This document shows positions 55,253-64,000 of a stretch of 64,000 nt of DNA, in pieces; position 1 is the stretch's first letter; every line of letters begins with the position of its first letter. Source of the DNA: Madurella fahalii. Taxonomy: Eukaryota > Ascomycota > Sordariomycetes > Sordariales. The DNA lies in the NCBI GenBank assembly GCA_029876055.1, contig CM056874.1, positions 744,001-808,000 on the forward strand, read 5' to 3'. The notes under the pieces are model-generated. The model was not told where the DNA came from, did not search any database, and saw nothing but the letters and a program-made list of their open reading frames with translations. A program made the translations under genes and the position numbers.

Positions 55253-56714
55253 ACGAGACATGGCAGCAGATGGGTCAAGGTGGCATGCAGATATCCTGGC
55301 CTGTGTATATATAGCGGGCGTTCAATGGGAAGCTTGATTGCCTAGACCCACACCCCTTATTGCGGGCGCATTGCTTCTACGGTTGTTTCTCGACGTGTGC
55401 TCAAACGTCCTTGCTCTTACCGTGTTATGTCCGACGTCTGGAAAGCACCCAAGTAATGTCTCATAACGCGGCATCGCAACATCAGAAACACGATGAACCA
55501 GGTTTGACCCTCCCTACAACAGTTAAAATCCAAGTTCAAAACCACACATTCATCCGAGTTTGCATACCGTCTCGCCCATAGCAATCGCGAGTCCTTTGAT
55601 CCGAGTACGACAATGTCCTCGGTATTCGGCACTATCAGAGAAATATCACTTATTTTCCCATCCCCGTCCTAGGTCTGGATTCTAGCCTGGGGCAATCCAA
55701 CACACTTTGCCCGCCAGGGGCTGTATACTGCCAACTACCTTACCCCTGACCTTGTAATTGTGATGCACTTGGTCCTTTAACGCGCTGGAGTAGCGATACG
55801 CTTCCTGACGCGCCTCATAGTTCCCAGCTTACAACTCGCACTTGGTCGTGCTCCATAGCTGCGTCCTCGCGAGCTGCCGTATCCCCAACTCCTGCGGTGG
55901 TATTCCAATGTCTTTTTGCCTCACCGAGCACAACGAGGGCGCTGCTCAAGGTAGGAGAGGTACATACCTTGAGTTATCCATCTCGGTGTCTGTTAAGTTC
56001 TCGCGTGGTCAGAGACTTCATATCTTTACTGTCGATCAATGCATGGCTGCCTTAAATAAAGAGAAAAAGCCTAGCAAGAGCAGGTTCGGACCTCGGACCC
56101 AGTTTTCCGTCTCGCGGTCCGAAGTTACGGCCCGCAGCCGAAATGCCAAGCCCGCCCCTGCCGAGGTCCCACTGAGTGTCCGCCGCCATCGGCGCTAGGT
56201 TCCTTTTTGAGAGGGATCGGTCATCCGACATAAACTCTGTGAGGGCTGTAAGGCTGAAAGCTAGTGCCGGGCATGTGAGAGAAGAACGAGTGTTGTGAAG
56301 AGCCCTCCGAACTATTTGGCCAATATCCTCGCCGGTCTCAACTCGGCGGGGTCTCATACGGTGCAACGAAGTTTCCTATTCCGAGACAAATAGGGAGCTA
56401 GATCACCTTCTTTGGCATCGTGAGGACCACATTGTATATTCTTGGGCATTCCTTCAATAGGAGTATGGGGATTAGGGTTAGGGTTTGCGTATGTATTCAG
56501 TAATTCTCCCCCGCGTTGTTCTTTTCTTTGCGAGAAGTTGAACAAACAAGTTACAGTAAAGTACCTGAGCTATCAAGCCATTTTCCATTCACCAAGTTCT
56601 ACAAATCTCCCTATCTATCCAAATCATTCAACATGTCAGTGCTCACCTCCTCAGTGATGCCCCAGACACGGTGTGAAATCGAGGTAGGTTCCGCAACACC
56701 TGGAATTGAACCAT
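55253..56714. other. Long intergenic region without a recognised gene
   Basis: A 1.46-kb spacer. Short open frames exist on both strands but show no domains, codon bias or splice structure supporting a gene. Two tandem TTAGGG units occur at 56472-56483. Sequence is moderately AT-rich. A decayed element or a noncoding transcript cannot be excluded. Confidence 0.4.
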
Positions 56715-58036
56715 ATGTTGTCCTCTACTCTGTCTCCAGCTAAGCAAATCCGAATTCAGCACTTGGATTTACGAGCCGTAGCCACAACCACGACTCCCAG
56801 GTAAGCTAGGCAGACACCGCTACGGCATCGATCGACAGACTCAGATTCCGGAAATCAAATGTACATTGACATACCCGCAGACCACCAAAAGCTCCAGAAC
56901 GGCAAGCCATCTCCATCGCGCAATACCACCCAGAGCTTTCATCAGTCATAGGGCCCAGGCCATCCTATTCCATGCTTCTCTCATCCTGGGACTCATCCCA
57001 AAAGCCCTTGTTCCACGCAGCCTGCATCTACGTGCCCCGGCCCCAAATCGATGAGCTTTACATCACCTCCAACCTACTGCCGCCCCCCATTGACTCTGAG
57101 CTACCGGTTATCCTAATATCAAAGGTGCAGCTTCTCCGCGACGGTTCCGGGCGCGTCGCTTGGGTCAAGTGGCAGAAGCTTCGGCCCCCTTCCAACATCC
57201 CCCTACCTACCGGGGGAAGTCGATATCGCGACGGCATTTTGTTTTGCGCCCAAGGGGATTCGTCAAACGGCACAGGCGGCCTCTACTACCTGTCGGGAAA
57301 CGACCCGCCGCAGCCGGTGGTGACCAACTACTTTGGCCGTGACTTCAACTCGGTGCGCGACGCCGTGGTCGCAAGGGACGGGTCTCTGTGGTTCATAGAT
57401 GCCTGCGACAGGCTAAAGAGCAAGTTCCGGGAGGAGCCACGGCTGCCTTGCCATGTGTATCGCTATGACCCGGCCAACGGAGATCTGCGGGTTATGGCGG
57501 ATGGTTTGGAACAGCCACACGGCATTGTGTTTGCCCCGGATGAACACACCGTATATGTGTCCGACACCGGGCCCGTCCGGGCTGATGATACTACAAATCT
57601 AACGTCGTGAGTCCTTGGATCAGTTTGACCCTCAGGTTCTACCACTCAGGCTGACCCGAACGGATCATTAGCGCGGGGATAATCCATGCTTTCGACGTAG
57701 TCAAGCGGTCTGGCTCTCCTTTTCTCGCTAACCGGCGTGTCTTTGCATGCATACTGACCGGCAACCCCATGGGAATTATCTGTGACAAGAACGGTAATAT
57801 CTACGCCGGGTGTGCAGCAGGCGTTGAAATCTGGGGCGCTGGAGGTTCCATTCTTGGAGTCATCGAAGTACCCGGTGGGCGAAAAGCATCTGCCGAAAAG
57901 ATTTGATCTATCTCCGCTAATCATTGCAGCAGGAGGTGTGGCAAGTCTCTCGTGGGGTCGAGAAGATGAACTCTTCCTCTGCGCGGAGCAACGCCTCTGG
58001 ATGATGGATGTGGGAGGGAATGTAGAGGAAAGATAA
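56715..58036 (+). CDS. SMP-30/gluconolactonase-like beta-propeller protein
   Basis: Predicted lactonohydrolase of the six-bladed beta-propeller SMP-30 family, which hydrolyse sugar lactones or related esters with a bound divalent metal. Four exons (56715-56800, 56881-57606, 57672-57874, 57930-58036; introns 80, 65 and 55 bp) encode 373 residues, the expected size. The start at 56715 was chosen because the short first exon joins in frame to the conserved N-terminal segment (LSSVIGPRPSYSMLL, KPLFHAACIYVP, ELYITSN). Family landmarks follow: YRDGILFCAQGD, NSVRDAVVARDGSLWFIDA, LEQPHGIVFAPDEHTVYVSDT and NPMGIICDKNGNIYAG. No clear signal peptide. Starting at the internal ATG 56972 would remove conserved residues. 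Confidence 0.78.
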
Positions 58037-58712
58037 GCATTTTGACACTGTCGAAACAGCTGTATTGAGGCCGCATCAGCGCGAACGATAATCGGCTTAT
58101 AGACAGGAGGACCCTTGTCGAGCAATGGGTACTTTAGGTAATTGCCAAGATCGATTGACAGCTAAGATATGTCTCCGACCTCGGATTGGATTGAATTTGG
58201 TTCTCTGCCGCGCAGGGCGGACAGCTCTCTATCTCCAGCACTCTCCCGGCGCTTGATTTATCAGCGTACCTCGCCGAAGACAGGGGAGTTTTGCACCGAC
58301 CGACGGGACGATAACATAATGGATCCCCAAGATCACCTGCAATGACCATCGTATCATACGCCCGTCGCAATTCCTCTCCCCACAGCGTCTACTTCAGTAC
58401 CCCCCTTGTCGCGTCTGCTGCGATCCCGAATTCCACTTGCGCGGGCTTGGCGCCGCGTTCCGGAGCTCTTGTCTCAGCCGATGCTGTGTCATAGCCGGGT
58501 CCGCAGACACAGCATTACTTCACAGCCCCGCCTAGATACTGCTGTTCCAGGAAGAATCCGTGAGCGCCGGGATGAAAGATAATAGCGAATTGGCCGGGCT
58601 TGAGGCGCGCCGGACACCGCCCCACCTTCAATTGGACGCAGTTAAGACGCCGCAGCTCGCCAAAGCGGCAGCACTAACAGCTCCTCTGGCGATTACCCCC
58701 TCGAGATCGACC
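58037..58712. promoter_or_regulatory. Intergenic region upstream of the carrier-like gene
   Basis: A 676-bp spacer. The last 140 bp form an open frame continuous with the downstream gene (an ATG at 58572 is in frame), so the real leader may be shorter. Otherwise nothing recognised. Confidence 0.4.
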
Positions 58713-59627
58713 ATGGACGCAAAACCGGAGAGCAGCAAAGCAGCAAAATGGAACACCAAGAACCTGGCTCTGCGCCTAGGCGCCGACGCCATCAGCGCCG
58801 CCTCGGCCGCCGTTCTCGTGGCCCCGCTCATATCCATCATTGACCGGTAGGCCGCTCCCCTCCCCAACAACCTCCAACAACCAAACCAGACGGGACTGGC
58901 TAACCTTTCCGTTCTGCCCACATACAGCTCCATAATGGAGAACGCATCAGGCCGGCGCACGCTCGCCGCTTCGCTCAAGTCCTCCCTCACAACCCTCCTC
59001 CTCCGACCCCACCGCGTCGTCCTCGCCCGGCCCTTCGCCCTTATCTTCAGCGTCTACGGCGGCACCTACCTGACCGCCAACACGCTCGACACGGCCCTCT
59101 CCACGGCCCGCGACCTCCCCGCGACGCACGTCTCGTCGGGCACCCCCAAGTTCGCCGCGCCCTCGCTCGCCAACATCGGCCTGGGCATCTACAAGGACCA
59201 GGTCTTTGTCCGCCTGTTCGGCCCCTCCGGCATGACCCCGCGCCCCGTCACCCTCCCGAGCTACCTGCTCTTCGCCGTGCGCGACTGCATGACCATCTTT
59301 GCGTCGTTCAACGTCCCCCACCTGCTGGGCCCGGCGCTGTCGCGCCGGTTGGGCGACGAGGTGCAGCGCCACGTCTCGGGCCAGACGATCGCGCAGTTTG
59401 CCGCGCCCGCCGCCGTGCAGTTCGTCAGCACGCCCGTCCATCTGTTGGGGCTGGATATGTATAACCGGCCCCGGGTGGCCGGGGGGTGGCGGGATCGGTG
59501 GGCTGCGGTGAGCAAGAACTGGGCGGTCAGTACCGCCGCGAGGATATGCCGGATTGTGCCGGCGTTTGGGGTTGGTGGGGTGGTGAATGTTAAGGTGCGG
59601 AGGTCGTTGATGGAAAGGTTGGAGTGA
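58713..59627 (+). CDS. Putative mitochondrial-carrier-like membrane protein, uncharacterised
   Basis: Exon 1 runs from the ATG at 58713 into about 58847, exon 2 from about 58927 to 59627, with a short intron ending in CATACAG. The protein is about 280 residues. Hydrophobic segments (ALRLGADAISAASAAVLVAP, FALIFSVYGGTYLTANTLDT, YLLFAVRDCMTIFASF) alternate with basic loops such as LLLRPHRVVLARP, which recalls the mitochondrial carrier superfamily fold without its canonical PxD/ExxK repeats. This resembles a conserved fungal family of unknown function. An upstream in-frame ATG at 58572 would add 47 residues. Transport role and substrate are unknown. Confidence 0.65.
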
Positions 59628-60007
59628 TTGTCCACCCGCGAATGACGCTACGTTTCCGTTCCAACTTTTTTTCTCCCCTTTTTTGTGTTTGTGTTTCATG
59701 AGATTAGCCATGCATGGCAAGCGGGCCTTCGGGTAGCGGTGTTTTGGTGTCTGTTGTATATAACCGTTTGTTTTGAGTCGTCATGTTGGCGTTGATACCC
59801 GGGACGTTATCGGATGGGCATCTATATAGACTATAGAGGGACTGGGTAATGCGTAGGAAAAGTAATCGGTTTCTTTTGCGGACTCATCCCGAGTGTTTGG
59901 CTTCTTTGTGTCGGGTTTATCTGATCGCTGTTTGCCGGACTCTGTCTAGCTGCAACGCGCCGGTTCCATCTATGCATACCCAACCAGTACCGGGGGTAGA
60001 TCGGGCT
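59628..60007. other. Convergent 3' spacer, carrier-like / Vps36
   Basis: A 380-bp tail-to-tail spacer with T-rich stretches near 59666-59690, consistent with 3' ends. No gene is seen. Confidence 0.45.
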
Positions 60008-62120
60008 TCATAACACCCCGCTTTCCTTCAACGCCTTGATAATCTTGTCTTGCTGCTCTTTCGCCGGATCCTTGTATCCCTTTCCCTCTCCAGTATCGAT
60101 AAAGTTCTCCCAGAACTTAAGCCCCTCGATGCCTTCCTCACGACAGAGCACGCCTCTCTCCTCTGCCATCTCCAATTCCTCTTCAGCAACACCAATACTC
60201 CAACCGAACCTTTCGGCGACATCCCTGGCCGTGACCCCCCGCCCGAACATCCGCCAATCCCACGGCACCTCCTTCTCCGGCGGAAATTCGTGCAGGTCTC
60301 TCAGCCAAGAAACCAGTGCCTTGATGGTCGTCTCATCGGTTCGATCACGGCCCTGCACCACCATCACGCCAGACTTGAACGTCCTCAGCCGCACCGGCAA
60401 CTCAAGCTTCTCCCATAGTCTCGCCGCCTTCTCGAAATCAGCTGGACTAACCAGTTCGACGCCGCCCCGCGCGCGGTTGAACATAGCCCACAGGTCCACC
60501 AACGAGATAATCCCCCCCGCCTTCTTCAGCACCCCCCTCCGATCGTCTGTCAAAAACTCGGCGAGGGTACGTGATAGTTCAGACAGGTACAGCGAGTCGC
60601 TGCCGCTGCCGCTGCTGCTGCTCCCGACAATGTCCTTAGTGGTGATCAGCCCGAGCTGACTAACAGAGTCGGCGAGAAGCGCATTCTCACTCGCACTGGA
60701 CCCGCCGGACGCGCCTTTTACTTGGCGGGCAAAGTTCTCGGCAAGCGCGACGATTTCTTTGGCCGACGCCATGAGGGCTTCCAGGTCTTCAAAAGCACTG
60801 CCGATCACGAGCTCATTGTTCTTGCGCATCGCTTGTCCGCGATGCTCGAGTCCAGCAATGCCGCCAATCTTGGGCCTTTCTCTAGAACTAGGGTTCCCAG
60901 GGCCGGAATCAAGGTCGTTGCCGCTCAGAGACTCTCCGGGTCGAGAAGACTTTGGTATGGGAGGTGCGCCTTGAAGAAGCCATTTCCGCTGCGTCATAGA
61001 GCCTTTGAGACGTTCGTAAAAGATCTTCTCACCACCCCCTCGGAATGAGAGCTTTACACTCTCAGGGTTCTCGAGGCCCGGTGGGACAGCACTAAAGGTG
61101 TTGAGGACGGGGCCGGGCGATTCCGTTTGCGTTCGGGTGTGCGGTGTGAGTTCAGCGGGCAGGTCGCGCGAGATTAACGGCGCACCGCACATCTCGCAGG
61201 ACAATAGGGATGGATGGTTGAGAAAGGTACACCGCGGGCACTGGAATGACGCATCAGGGTCTGAGCTCCGCGGAGACACACCCCGAGTAAGGGGTACTCC
61301 CGATGTGTTCCCCTCCGTGGACGAGAACCCGGAGGCAGGCTTGGGACGCATGGGCAGGGGAGTCTGCAGCGCCGGGCTGCTCGGCTGCCTGCTCGTCGCA
61401 TTGGATATCGCGGCCTTTAGAACATGAGTTAGAGTCGGCTTGATGCCGCAGGCAAGACAAGGGGGGAGCGGTGTGTGTGCGTTGGCAGTCGTCGGATCGA
61501 AGTTGGATGGCACGGGGTTTGAGAAGCTGCAAATGGTGCAGACCCAGGTCGCCGTACTAGCCGGGGCGGCCTCGACTGGCGATACTCTGAGCGCGCCATC
61601 CGGCTGTTGAGCTGACAAGGAGGTGCTGCTGCGCGAAGCGGCGCCAGCTAGAGCTGGAGACCGTGGCTGAAGAGAGGAGCGCTTTGTTGCCTTTGGGATC
61701 AGTGTGATCTTTGCGGATGATTTAAGGAACCCGCCCTGCAATATACAGATCAGCATCTGCCCGAAAAACGGGTCTCTTGTCTGCCACCCTCCCGTGACGC
61801 AGCGACATACGTAGAATTCGTAACGCTCAACATCCTTGAGATCGAGCGCCACCGAGTGTTTCCTCGGCTCGGCCTTGTCGACGTAGCATATCCGATGCGA
61901 GGTCAGATAGATCTGGCCATTTTGATGGTTGGGCAGTTTGTATTTCCTGGACAAGGCGAGAATATTGTTAAGTCTTGAATGGGTGCAGCAACGCGGCCGG
62001 ATCAGAGGAGAGCACTCACCCCTCATACAACCCCACATTGTCTTGAACAAAGAGCAAGTCCTCATCGGGTAGGTACGAGGGCCGCAGAGCGGTTGTCAAG
62101 TCGATGTGCTTTAGAAACAT
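60008..62120 (-). CDS. vps36: Vps36, ESCRT-II subunit
   Basis: Endosomal sorting subunit that binds ubiquitin and phosphoinositide and recruits ESCRT-III in multivesicular body formation. Exons 62020-62120, 61811-61946 and 60008-61735 with introns of 73 and 75 bp encode 654 residues. The split GLUE domain opens the protein (LRPSYLPDEDLLFVQDNVGLYEG; QIYLTSHRICYVD) and is interrupted by two zinc fingers: WVCTICSFSNP with CLACG, and FQCPRCTFLNHPSLLSCEMC. The NZF type matches yeast Vps36. The GLUE part resumes at VKLSFRGGGEKIFYERLK. The C-terminal EAP30-type winged-helix region runs from about 420, ending with FIDTGEG and a helix near the stop. The start at 62118-62120 gives the conserved MFLKHIDLTTALRPS opening. 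Confidence 0.92.
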
Positions 62121-62616
62121 TCGTCATAGCTGGGAGCAGGCAGTCCCGGCTTCCAGTGAGAATGTTGGTTCAGCGCCCTCCTCCCGCTGTGAGATTGCTG
62201 TTTGCGAATGCGAATGCCCGGTTGACGTCAAGGGAACAAGTGCCCGCTACGGCTTTATCCGTTATCCGTTTAGCGGGTTATCCGCCTAACACGAGTAACC
62301 AAGGATCGCCCTAGTTAACTAGCTGGGCCGCTTATCCGAGCCCGGACGATCCGCTTAATCATCGATTTAATTAATCCCCGCACGGACTTCCTCACACAAA
62401 CCTCTCTTCCATTCTCCGCCACGTCTTTGTCGACTCGACCCGACTCATTTCACTCACCGTCTCATCATTTTTTGGGTCGACTACCATCGCTGCTACTTCA
62501 CCAGCGTGCTTCCAAATTCTCGACGTGGATAGCGAAAGTTTTCATTACATTAACCCGTTTCCGTGGAACAGCTCTACGATTTCCCTCCCCCCGCCGGTCA
62601 ACGCGTACAACCAGCA
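62121..62616. promoter_or_regulatory. Divergent promoter region of Vps36 and Thp3-like genes
   Basis: A 496-bp head-to-head spacer, AT-richer around 62330-62390. No specific site was recognised. Confidence 0.45.
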
Positions 62617-64000
62617 ATGATGCCGACGTGGCCAGCCGCTCCTCCGCCGTCGGGCGCCCAGCCGCCTTCTGGCTACACAACTTCCTACAGTGAGTTGGTA
62701 CCTCGTGGTCCTTCGCGATACTTGATACCGCGTTATATGCTCTATCCTCACATCCCGATCGTGCCACTAACTTTGAGCTTGCAGCAGCTCCTGCCTACAC
62801 CGCAGTTCAAGTCCGGCAATCATTCGGCCAGTCCTACTCTGCCCCGCAATCCTCCTACCCTGTCGCGCATACTTACGGCCCTGCCCAATCCCTCTCAACC
62901 AACCCAGCTAATGTTTCACCGAACGTGAACTCGCCGTCACCCGCAGCCCAGGAGCAGCCCAAGAAGAAGATCGACTGGCCGGACTCGGTCCGACGATACG
63001 TTCAGCGGTCCTTTATTCCTGCAAACTTGGACGCCACCGTCTCCAGGGAGGAAATGGAAGCCAAACTGAAGGACACCATTACCCAGGCCAACGAAAAGGG
63101 TGTTATGTACACACTCGACTGGGACACGATGCCGCTCCCCCAGCACATGATTCGGGAGGAGCGTGCGAGAGCCTCGCTTCCACTCCAGCCACAGTCACAG
63201 GCGCAGCCTTCGGTCTCCAAGAAACGAAAGTCATCGGATTATACTGACACGGCCGGCTTGAATACGACACCCGCGACGCCGCCCTGGCGGAGCGGGGCAG
63301 GCCGTCTCGAAGACCGTGTCTCCTTCTCTCCCGACAAACGCCAAACCGGTGACGAGCTGCACAAGAATATGAGTAAGTTTAGCAGGCTGGAAAAGCGTCA
63401 GAAGCGCTTCGAGGGGGAATACAAGGCCACACCGCGGTCCGTCAGCCCGGCTCCCAATGACGGCCCTGTCGTGGGCACTTGCCAGAAGCTAGAGAAGCCC
63501 TACCTGCGTCTGACTGCGGCCCCCAAACCGGAGCATGTTCGTCCTCCCTACATCCTGCGGCAGACTCTGGAGCTGCTCAAGAAGAAGTGGAAGAAGGATC
63601 AGAACTATGGGTACATCTGCGACCAGTTCAAGTCCATGAGGCAGGACCTTACCGTGCAGCATGTTCGGGATGAGTTCACGGTTGAAGTTTACGAAATCCA
63701 CGCCCGGATTGCCTTGGAGAAGGGGGATCTCGGTGAGTATAATCAGTGCCAAACCCAGCTCAAGGCACTGTATAAGTTGGGCCTGAAGGGGAAGCCCAAC
63801 GAGTTCAAGGCATACCGGATCTTGTATTACATTCACACAGCGAACCGCACAGAGCTGAATAATGCTCTGGCAGATCTAACTGCAGCAGAAAAGAAGGACA
63901 AGGCCATCAAGCACGCCCTGGACGTGCGCTCCGCTCTGGCCCTGGACAACTACCATCGATTCTTTCAGCTCTACAACGAGACGCCCAATATGGGTGCATA
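62617..64000 (+). CDS. thp3: SAC3/GANP-domain protein, Thp3/LENG8-like; 3' end beyond window
   Basis: Homologue of yeast Thp3 and human LENG8, which act with Csn12 in transcription elongation, mRNA maturation and splicing. Exon 62617-62689 is joined across a 95-bp intron to an exon open from 62785 to the window edge; about 430 residues are visible. The N-terminus is Pro/Ser/Gln/Tyr-rich. A conserved block begins at IDWPDSVRRYVQRSF. The SAC3 domain is clear: RPPYILRQTLELLKKKW, QFKSMRQDLTVQHVRDEFTV and YEIHARIALEKGDLGEYNQC, then FKAYRILYYIHTANR. The start at the ATG pair 62617/62620 is preferred; a longer frame to 62563 would need a GTG start. The C-terminal part of the domain lies outside the window. 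Confidence 0.88.

Noticed and set aside
56470..56486. Interstitial telomere repeat
   Set aside because: Only two TTAGGG units; too short to call a telomeric insertion.
56972..57606. SMP-30 protein starting at 56972
   Set aside because: Conserved residues lie upstream in frame, and a first exon from 56715 joins cleanly to give the family length.
58560..58712. Extension of the carrier-like gene to 58560
   Set aside because: It would start with GTG. The in-frame ATG at 58572 is possible but the added residues look like leader; 58713 is preferred.
62563..62616. Upstream extension of the Thp3-like gene to 62563
   Set aside because: It would start with GTG; the ATG pair at 62617/62620 is the first plausible start.

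Overview
This window is nuclear DNA of a filamentous ascomycete. Most genes carry short GT-AG introns (mostly 50-120 bp), coding DNA is GC-rich, and genes lie on both strands with CT-rich or homopolymer-rich spacers. The gene set (BUD3-type RhoGEF, Kap114, PI31, Dcc1, RNF216-type RBR ligase, Rad4, Cuz1, MTP18, ATP synthase subunit k, Vps36, Thp3) and protein style suggest a Sordariomycete, perhaps Sordariales/Chaetomiaceae. That placement is an impression, not a test.

Positions 1 to about 28.7 kb look like a secondary-metabolite cluster. In order they hold: a P450 cut by the left edge (P450-1), a stand-alone trans-acting enoyl reductase, an HXXXD O-acyltransferase, a ceramide synthase (Lag1 family), a second P450 (P450-2), an AflR-like Zn2Cys6 regulator, a third P450 (P450-3), and a 3999-residue PKS-NRPS hybrid (KS-AT-DH-MT-(ER0)-KR-ACP-C-A-T-R). 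The splice model of the synthase closes in frame over six exons, with catalytic residues in place in every domain except ER. The likely logic is this: the PKS half makes a methylated polyketide with help from the trans ER, the NRPS half couples it to one amino acid, the R domain releases it, and the P450s and acyltransferase tailor it. The ceramide synthase lies between the trans ER and the synthase, so it may be a self-protection copy, or a housekeeping gene caught inside the cluster. No transporter, hydrolase or Diels-Alderase is visible. The cluster probably continues to the left.

Positions 30.3 to 64 kb hold conserved housekeeping genes: BUD3-like RhoGEF (+), Rev7 HORMA protein (-), Kap114/importin-9 (+), PI31 (-), Dcc1-like (+), RBR E3 ligase (-), Rad4/XPC (-), AN1 zinc-finger Cuz1/ZFAND1 (+), MTP18 (-), ATP synthase subunit k (+), an SMP-30/gluconolactonase-like protein (+), a mitochondrial-carrier-like membrane protein (+), Vps36 (-) and Thp3/LENG8-like SAC3 protein (+, cut by the right edge). 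The right cluster border is therefore between about 28.7 and 30.3 kb.

The cluster spacers hold short direct-repeat arrays that could be regulator sites: two 9-bp-periodic arrays between P450-3 and the synthase, and three TTAACACG copies between P450-2 and the regulator. No tRNA, rRNA, CRISPR array or intact transposon was recognised.
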